Below, one piece after another: positions 7,549 through 11,869 of a DNA stretch of 11,869 nucleotides (within the stretch, counting starts at the first letter, position 1; every line of letters begins with the position of its first letter). A model generated the notes under the pieces. That model was given only the letters and a program-made list of their open reading frames with translations. It had not been told where the DNA came from and did not search any database. The translations under genes and the position numbers were made by a program. This DNA is from Lachnospiraceae bacterium (GTDB lineage Bacteria > Bacillota > Clostridia > Lachnospirales > Lachnospiraceae): contig VSOC01000115.1 in assembly GCA_009774615.1 (NCBI GenBank), forward strand, positions 1 to 11,869. The letters run 5' to 3'.

Positions 7549-7672
7549 TGAATTACTGTAACGATTTCTTTACTTCCTTATTCTTCTCCAATCAATACTT
7601 CCTTCCCTTTAAAAGCTACACCATACTTGCGAATCTTCTCTTTTAAAATCCCTTTTGCGGTCAATGCTGCTT
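7549..7672 (-). pseudogene. 3'-end remnant of an ATPase/PD-(D/E)XK gene (copy C)
   Basis: Minus-strand reading gives AALTAKGILKEKIRKYG, then VAFKGKEVLIGEE and a stop at 7578-7580, nearly identical to the last 31 residues of copy B. Homology ends sharply at 7672. The frame is closed by a stop at 7695-7697 and lacks a start. The junction lies 46 bp below the stop codon of the SIMPL-domain gene, and it marks the border between the GC-richer core region and the AT-rich island. Confidence 0.85.
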
Positions 7673-7717
7673 TATCATTTTCTTTGCATTCGTCTTATCT
7701 TCCCGGCAAACCACTCA

Positions 7718-8506
7718 TTACTGAATCGCAAAATCCACGCTGATGCTTGCCTCCACGTCGATCTCTCCTGCCATCACGGACATCGACATATCGGCGGCTG
7801 CCTCTTTTCTCATGCTCTGCACGGCGTTGACATTGACATATCTTGTGCTCTGGTCGCTGCCATGTTCGGTAATGTGGATCGGGCGGCCTAACGTGCACCC
7901 GCTTGCGTCCGCTAATGCCTGCGCCTTCTCCTGTGCCTGGTTTACTGCCATCTTTAAGGCTTCCTGGTAGCTCTTATCATAATCGCTTGCCAAAAATGCC
8001 AGCGACTGCACCTGGTTCACCCCGGATTCCACGGACTCTTCCAGCACCTCGCCCACCTGTGCCAGGGAAATATCGGAAACCGTTACCTGGGTTGTGGCCT
8101 CATAGCCGACAATCTCCCCGTTCTTATCCCAGTCGTACCGCGGGGAAATATCGTAGCCGGAGGTCTGGATCGACTTCTCCTCTATCCCCAGGGCTTTAAG
8201 CGCCGCCAGAAGCTGATTCACTTTTTCGGTATTCGCCTTCTGACAGGCCGCGGCATCCTTTTCCTGCGTGGACACGGCATAGACAATTTCTGCCATATCC
8301 GGTACGGTCTTTACCGTTTCCCGCCCGCTGACCGTAATGGTCTGTGACTCTGTCCTCTCCGGTCTTGCAGGCATACCTTCCGGCACCTGCTCCATATTCG
8401 ATGCCTGGCCCGCACCAGAAGAGGTCTGCACTACGGCATTCCCCTTCCCGCAGGCAGTTAATAATAACGCGCACACTGCGCCGAATGTACAAATTTTCCT
8501 TCTCAT
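7718..8506 (-). CDS. SIMPL domain-containing (DUF541) lipoprotein
   Basis: I place the start at ATG 8506, giving 262 residues. GGGAGGAA stands seven bases before it, and the product then begins with a typical lipoprotein signal: positive MRRK, hydrophobic core, and lipobox LTAC with Cys19. The longer frame from 8590 would put 28 unlikely residues in front. After a Ser/Gly/Gln-rich tether, the SIMPL domain (PF04402) runs from about residue 55 (TITVSGRETVKTVPDMAEI) to the C-terminus (VEASISVDFAIQ). It includes the GYEATTQVTVSD and YQEALKMAVNQAQEKAQALA segments typical of the family. Family members are periplasmic or surface proteins of unclear function; here it would be anchored to the outer face of the membrane. 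It is the last intact gene before the AT-rich island. Confidence 0.88.
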   Translation of the reverse strand: MRRKICTFGAVCALLLTACGKGNAVVQTSSGAGQASNMEQVPEGMPARPERTESQTITVSGRETVKTVPDMAEIVYAVSTQEKDAAACQKANTEKVNQLLAALKALGIEEKSIQTSGYDISPRYDWDKNGEIVGYEATTQVTVSDISLAQVGEVLEESVESGVNQVQSLAFLASDYDKSYQEALKMAVNQAQEKAQALADASGCTLGRPIHITEHGSDQSTRYVNVNAVQSMRKEAAADMSMSVMAGEIDVEASISVDFAIQ

Positions 8507-8590
8507 TATAATTCCTCCCGTTTCCCGTACTGTACTTTTTTTCGTTCGCTTGTTACCGTTTGCATATTCACGGCAACATTCAGTTTTCAT

Positions 8591-8755
8591 CCTTGATTAT
8601 GTCCAGTATACAGGAAACGGAAGGAAAATGTATTTCTTTTCTCTTACGGTTTGCTATCAATTTCCAGTAATCTTTTTTACGAATTATTGTCTTTTCTTCT
8701 GCGCGGTTCGCAGGACGAATCCTTTTCTTTTTCTCTGCACCGTCAATCTTAAGAA
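8591..8755 (-). promoter_or_regulatory. Intergenic region with probable promoter of the SIMPL gene
   Basis: The gap between the uridine phosphorylase stop and the SIMPL start has no gene. On the minus strand TATACT lies at 8605-8610, with only a weak -35 candidate (TACATT, 8627-8632, 16-bp spacer). The leader would be about 90 nt. No minus-strand terminator is evident for the upstream gene, so read-through is also possible. Confidence 0.4.
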
Positions 8756-9532
8756 TTACTTTTTATCCCGCGCAATCAGCAATTCCAGCGCCTTCACCGC
8801 CGTTTTAATCGCCGCCTCGGTATCGTGCACCTGCACATCCGGCAGACCCAGTTCCCGGCGGGTCTGGTTCGCAATAACTAACATCACCGACCCGCAGCGC
8901 ACCCGCCGCACCCCGGCTACGATAAACAGCGCTGCCGATTCCATCTCCGACGCCAGCGCCCCGCACGCAATCCAGGACTTCCAGCGGCTGTTTAATTCAT
9001 CGGCAACCGGCATGGAATCGGGGGAGTGCTGACCGTAAAAATTATCCTTGCACTGCACGACGCCCAGATGATAGGTCTGCCCCAATGCCTCCGCGCTCTC
9101 CTTCAATGCTGCCGTAACCGCAAAATCCGCCACTGCCGGGTACTCGATCGGCGCATATTCTTTACTCGTCCCCTCAAAACGGATCGCCCCGGTTGCAATC
9201 ACGATATCGCCGCCTAGAATCTCCTTCTGCATCCCCCCGGAAGTTCCCACCCGAATAAAGGTATCTGCGCCGCAGTGAATCAGTTCCTCCATTCCAATCG
9301 ACGCCGACGGCCCGCCGATGCCTGTAGACATTACACTCACCTTTTCCCCGCAGAGCATCCCCGTATAGGTCGTATATTCCCGGTTCTGCGCCACCTTCAC
9401 CGGCTGTTCAAAATGCGCCGCAATTTTTTCGCACCGCCCCGGATCGCCGGGGAGAATCACATATCTCCCCACCTCCCCGGGCGCAACCCCGATATGGTAC
9501 TCCCGATTACCCTCTGCATACACTAACCCCAT
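8756..9532 (-). CDS. udp: Uridine phosphorylase
   Basis: It catalyses phosphorolysis of uridine to uracil and ribose-1-phosphate in pyrimidine salvage in the cytoplasm. The start is ATG 9532 (258 residues), with GGAAGGAG nine bases upstream. The 278-residue reading from 9592 lacks such a site, and E. coli Udp is about 253 residues. Visible motifs are the phosphate-binding LPGDPGR (28-33) and the family signature STGIGGPSASIGMEEL (69-84). R94 lies in IRVGTSGG, CKDNFYGQHSPDSMP is at 161-175, and the ribose-binding SEMESAALF is at 195-203. It lies 70 bp below the AICAR formyltransferase gene on the same strand with no strong terminator between, so it is probably in the same transcript. Closely related purine phosphorylases share the fold, but the QHSPDSMP segment favours uridine. 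Confidence 0.88.
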   Translation of the reverse strand: MGLVYAEGNREYHIGVAPGEVGRYVILPGDPGRCEKIAAHFEQPVKVAQNREYTTYTGMLCGEKVSVMSTGIGGPSASIGMEELIHCGADTFIRVGTSGGMQKEILGGDIVIATGAIRFEGTSKEYAPIEYPAVADFAVTAALKESAEALGQTYHLGVVQCKDNFYGQHSPDSMPVADELNSRWKSWIACGALASEMESAALFIVAGVRRVRCGSVMLVIANQTRRELGLPDVQVHDTEAAIKTAVKALELLIARDKK

Positions 9533-9602
9533 AATTCCACGCTCCTTCCTGTTATTTTTTTCCGGCAGTTTTTTCTCGCTGAAAAACACCAACCGCCGCC
9601 GA

Positions 9603-10781
9603 TTAATGATGGAACAGCCTTATCCCTGTAAACGCCATCGCCATTCCATACTTATTACAGGTTTCAATCACCTGGTCGTCCCTTACCGAACCGCCCGGCT
9701 CTGCGATGTACTTTACGCCGCTCTTATACGCCCGCTCAATATTATCCCCAAACGGGAAAAAGGCATCCGAACCAAGAGCCACATCCTCCATCTTATCCAG
9801 CCACGCCCTCTTTTCCTCGCGGGTAAATACCGCCGGCTTCACTTTAAAGATTCTCTCCCATGCGCCGTCCGCTAAAACATCCATATATTCCTCGCCGATA
9901 AAGACATCGATCGCATTATCCCGATCGGCCCGCTTAATGCCGTCCACAAACTCTAAATTCAGCACCTGCGGTGCCTGACGCAGAAACCAGTTATCCGCCT
10001 TCTGCCCGGCAAGCCTTGTGCAGTGTACCCTGGACTGCTGCCCCGCGCCGATTCCAATGGCCTGTCCATTCTTAACAAAGCAGACGGAATTGGACTGCGT
10101 ATACTTTAAGGTAATCAGAGAAATCATCAGATCTACCTTTGCCGCCTGGGGAATTTCCTTATTCTCCGTCACCACCTGCGCAAGAAGTTCCTCGTTAATC
10201 TCCAGTTCATTCCTTCCCTGCTCAAAGACAATGCCAAACACCTTTTTGCGCTCAATCGGCTCCGGCTCATACATCGGGTCAATCGCAATCACATTATAAT
10301 TCCCGTTCTTCTTCGCCTTTAAGATCTCCAGTGCTTCCGGCTCATACCCGGGGGCAATCACACCGTCGGAAACCTCTCTCTTGATAATCTTTGCCGTATC
10401 CACGTCGCACACATCCGACAGGGCTATGAAATCGCCAAACGAGGACATCCGATCCGCCCCCCTTGCCCGTGCATAGGCGCAGGCCAAAGATGATAAATCG
10501 CCCATATCGTCCACCCAGTAAATCTTCTTCAGCACATCATCTAACGGCAGCCCCACCGCCGCCCCCGCAGGGGAAACATGCTTAAAGGAAGTCGCCGCAG
10601 GAAGCCCGGTCGCCGCCTTTAACTCCCGCACCAGCTGCCATCCGTTAAACGCATCCAGAAAATTAATATAACCCGGACGCCCGCAAAGCACGGTGATTGG
10701 AAGGTTCTTCCCCTCGTTCATAAAAATTCTCGACGGTTTCTGATTCGGGTTACAGCCGTATTTTAATTCTAATTCGTTCAT
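9603..10781 (-). CDS. purH: Phosphoribosylaminoimidazolecarboxamide (AICAR) formyltransferase, free-standing
   Basis: It transfers a formyl group from 10-formyl-tetrahydrofolate to AICAR (ZMP), giving FAICAR, the penultimate step of IMP synthesis. The 392-residue protein corresponds only to the transformylase half of bifunctional PurH/ATIC and has no IMP-cyclohydrolase domain. The start MNELELKYG (10781) is set seven bases after GGAGGA; a second ATG two codons upstream is too close to that site. Motifs are KYGCNPNQKPS at the N-terminus, SFKHVSPAGAAVG with the catalytic pair Lys67-His68, AYARARGADRMSSFGDF, SDGVIAPGYE, KYTQSNSVC, GIGAGQQSRVHCTRLAG and SDAFFPFGDN. From memory, these match the animal ATIC type strikingly, including the C-terminal RLFHH. 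The missing step is supplied by the PurO-like gene just upstream. The symbol purH is used in the broad sense. Confidence 0.95.
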   Translation of the reverse strand: MNELELKYGCNPNQKPSRIFMNEGKNLPITVLCGRPGYINFLDAFNGWQLVRELKAATGLPAATSFKHVSPAGAAVGLPLDDVLKKIYWVDDMGDLSSLACAYARARGADRMSSFGDFIALSDVCDVDTAKIIKREVSDGVIAPGYEPEALEILKAKKNGNYNVIAIDPMYEPEPIERKKVFGIVFEQGRNELEINEELLAQVVTENKEIPQAAKVDLMISLITLKYTQSNSVCFVKNGQAIGIGAGQQSRVHCTRLAGQKADNWFLRQAPQVLNLEFVDGIKRADRDNAIDVFIGEEYMDVLADGAWERIFKVKPAVFTREEKRAWLDKMEDVALGSDAFFPFGDNIERAYKSGVKYIAEPGGSVRDDQVIETCNKYGMAMAFTGIRLFHH

Positions 10782-10885
10782 CTTCATTCCTCCGGTTTTC
10801 CATTTATCCTGATTCTGTTTCATCTGTTATCTGTTTTTCTCTGCAAACCGCTGCTGGTTCTTTATCCTGATTTCTCTATAAACAC
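10782..10885 (-). other. Intergenic spacer between the cyclohydrolase and formyltransferase genes
   Basis: A 104-bp purine-rich gap on the minus strand. It holds the formyltransferase RBS (GGAGGA about 10788-10793) and no convincing terminator or promoter, consistent with one transcript. Confidence 0.5.
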
Positions 10886-11599
10886 CTACTGATTCTTATT
10901 CACAATCCTGGTTTCCTCATCCCCGCCTGCGATATCGATAAAGCGGACAAACAGCGAAACCTTATTGTCCTCGTTCAGGCTTTCCCAGATCTCCTGCGTA
11001 AACTCATCGATATCCCCGGAAATCTTCACCCGCTTCGGCTCTCCCTCAAAGCTGGGCAATGGGTCCCCGTCCTGCATATAGGTATGAATAAACCGTCCCT
11101 CTCCCGCCGCGGGTGCTTCATAGGCGTAGGTGTAGCGGCAGCAGCTTTCGGGGTTGCCTTCATTGCTCTTCAATATAGACATGGCATAATTATACTTTCC
11201 GTCCTCGATGTGCATAATCCCGGAAATCCTTGGGGTAAAATTCGGGCCGTCCGGCTCAAATGCACGGCTGCGAAGGCTCTGCTCGAAGGTCATCTGCTTA
11301 TCCATTCCCTCATAGATAGTATCGGTCTGGTCGCCGTTGGTGACAATTGTCTTATTCCCCAGTACGCGAACCGGCGCATAGATAATCAGGCTGGGATCGG
11401 TAAGCTTCGACGGGTCAAACGCCTGCGTGCGGATTCCCCGTCCCTCTTCCACAAACACCCGGTTGCGGCTGTTTACGCTCCTTCCCATAATAAAATACGC
11501 CGTCACTGCCTTCTTTCCATCCGCAGACCTTCCAATCACGATTCCCCGTCCCGGATAGCTGTTCTGTCTTAATTCCTCAGTCAATAAACGCATTTGCAT
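10886..11599 (-). CDS. purO: IMP cyclohydrolase, PurO-type
   Basis: It closes the ring of FAICAR to give IMP, the last step of purine synthesis, in the cytoplasm. The 237-residue protein is recognised as the IMP_cyclohyd family (PF07826), first known from archaeal PurO and unrelated to the N-terminal half of PurH. Visible family features are NSYPGRGIVIGRSADGK near residues 13-29, AYFIMGRSVNSRNRVF soon after, GNPESCCRYTYAYEA, and GRFIHTYMQDGDPLPSFEG. The start at ATG 11599 follows AGGAGGA at good distance; a second ATG two codons later is less well spaced. It is the first gene behind the ZTP riboswitch and stands 104 bp before the formyltransferase gene, so the two genes together replace bifunctional PurH. 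It is slightly longer than archaeal PurO (about 200 residues). Confidence 0.9.
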   Translation of the reverse strand: MQMRLLTEELRQNSYPGRGIVIGRSADGKKAVTAYFIMGRSVNSRNRVFVEEGRGIRTQAFDPSKLTDPSLIIYAPVRVLGNKTIVTNGDQTDTIYEGMDKQMTFEQSLRSRAFEPDGPNFTPRISGIMHIEDGKYNYAMSILKSNEGNPESCCRYTYAYEAPAAGEGRFIHTYMQDGDPLPSFEGEPKRVKISGDIDEFTQEIWESLNEDNKVSLFVRFIDIAGGDEETRIVNKNQ

Positions 11600-11703
11600 A
11601 AAAAATCCTCCTTTTCTTTTGCCGCATACAACAAATCTGTAATAACAACTTTCCTTCCTCTTGGCACATATCCCGGTTACGCATACTCAATCCTGCACAA
11701 CAC

Positions 11704-11741
11704 AAAAAACCGCCTGGACATGCCCAAAGGCACCCAGGCGG
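11704..11741 (-). terminator. Riboswitch-controlled intrinsic terminator
   Basis: On the minus strand CCGCCTGG (11734-11741) pairs with CCAGGCGG (11710-11717), followed by six T residues (11704-11709). The 5' arm of this stem is also the conserved 3' part of the ZTP aptamer, so ligand binding and termination are mutually exclusive. It lies 105 bp before the cyclohydrolase start. Confidence 0.9.
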
Positions 11742-11802
11742 TCGATTACTTCTTCCCCGTGCTCCCCTGTGGTTTCCCACGCTATCCGCCAGTTGCACGT
11801 CC
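11704..11802 (-). promoter_or_regulatory. ZTP riboswitch (pfl motif)
   Basis: Minus-strand leader with the pfl architecture. P1 is CGTGC (11795-11799) with GCACG (11758-11762), enclosing AACTGGCGG. P2 is GTGG-GAAA-CCAC (11769-11780), followed by the conserved AGGGGAGCACGG segment. After a 13-nt linker comes CCGCCTGGG (11733-11741), the most conserved ZTP-binding part. GGCGG (11786-11790) can pair with CCGCC (11737-11741) as the pseudoknot. The CCGCCTGG arm alternatively forms the terminator stem at 11704-11741. Known members bind ZTP or ZMP and switch expression on. The downstream genes consume ZMP (AICAR) and its product, so the control logic is direct. Confidence 0.93.
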
Positions 11803-11809
11803 TAATCCT

Positions 11810-11838
11810 ATGATAAATGATTCCTGCCAAAACTGCAA
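11810..11838 (-). promoter_or_regulatory. Promoter of the riboswitch-purine operon
   Basis: On the minus strand TTGCAG (11833-11838) and TATCAT (11810-11815) are separated by 17 bp. Transcription would start around 11803, directly at the 5' side of the riboswitch P1 stem. The bases beyond (11839-11869) show no gene. Confidence 0.65.
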
Positions 11839-11869
11839 GCTTTTTTTCTGCCTTATCCGGAAAGATATC

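Noticed and set aside
3974..7672. CRISPR-like array
   Set aside because: The repeated tails are ATPase coding ends more than 1.5 kb apart, without regular short repeats or spacers.
8704..8740. Imperfect hairpin followed by T-rich sequence on the plus strand
   Set aside because: The stem has a bulge and few pairs, no plus-strand gene needs it, and on the minus strand it has no T-run.
8337..9032. Open plus-strand frame of 231 codons
   Set aside because: It lies antisense across the SIMPL and uridine phosphorylase genes and their gap, has no ribosome binding site, and its composition is that of a complementary shadow.
9533..9602. Possible terminator between the formyltransferase and uridine phosphorylase genes
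   Set aside because: The only stem is a short T5C/GA5 pairing without GC core; too weak to call.
11084..11572. Plus-strand frame of 162 codons
   Set aside because: Antisense to the well-supported IMP cyclohydrolase; no RBS or recognisable domain.
11577..11798. Minus-strand frame of 73 codons before the cyclohydrolase
   Set aside because: It is translated through the ZTP aptamer, the terminator and the cyclohydrolase leader, so it is RNA sequence and not a gene.

Overview
The window looks like chromosome of an anaerobic Gram-positive Firmicute, most likely a Lachnospiraceae-type clostridium. The reasons are strong GGAGG ribosome binding sites, a ZTP riboswitch, a split purine-biosynthesis PurH, and several copies of the AAA-ATPase-like/PD-(D/E)XK gene family that is often multicopy in gut clostridia. 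This assignment is inferred from gene content, not from a marker gene. All supported genes lie on the minus strand, so transcription runs from high to low coordinates.

The right part (about 7.7-11.87 kb) is GC-richer and looks like ordinary core genome. A promoter at about 11810-11838 starts a leader that folds as a ZTP (ZMP/AICAR) riboswitch with an overlapping intrinsic terminator (11704-11802). Behind it come a PurO-type IMP cyclohydrolase (10886-11599) and a free-standing AICAR formyltransferase (9603-10781). Together these two carry out the last two steps of IMP synthesis, done in most bacteria by one bifunctional PurH. The first enzyme acting on the accumulating ligand (ZMP) is the formyltransferase; the cyclohydrolase takes its product. 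A uridine phosphorylase (8756-9532) and a SIMPL-domain lipoprotein (7718-8506, apparently with its own promoter) follow.

The left part (1-7.7 kb) is AT-rich and looks like a recombining, partly decayed accessory island built around one gene family. It holds one intact AAA-ATPase-like/PD-(D/E)XK gene (copy B, 5571-7262), one frameshifted copy running off the left edge (copy A, 1-1214), and two 3'-end remnants (copy X at 4003-4051, copy C at 7578-7672). Copies A and B share a perfect 361-bp direct repeat covering the first 51 codons, the promoter and an upstream terminator hairpin. The tails of B, C and X share a second repeat. Between these repeats sit an apparently intact AlbA_2/Schlafen-type ATP-binding protein with a winged helix (4054-5502) and a 5'-truncated MucBP/leucine-rich-repeat surface protein split by one in-frame stop (1441-3873).

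The right block therefore works as a ligand-controlled purine operon with nucleoside salvage behind it. The left block is best read as a gene-family recombination site where ATPase heads and tails frame unrelated cargo genes. Whether ATPase copy B and the AlbA_2 gene, which are adjacent and probably co-transcribed, form a functional pair such as a defence module cannot be decided from the sequence.
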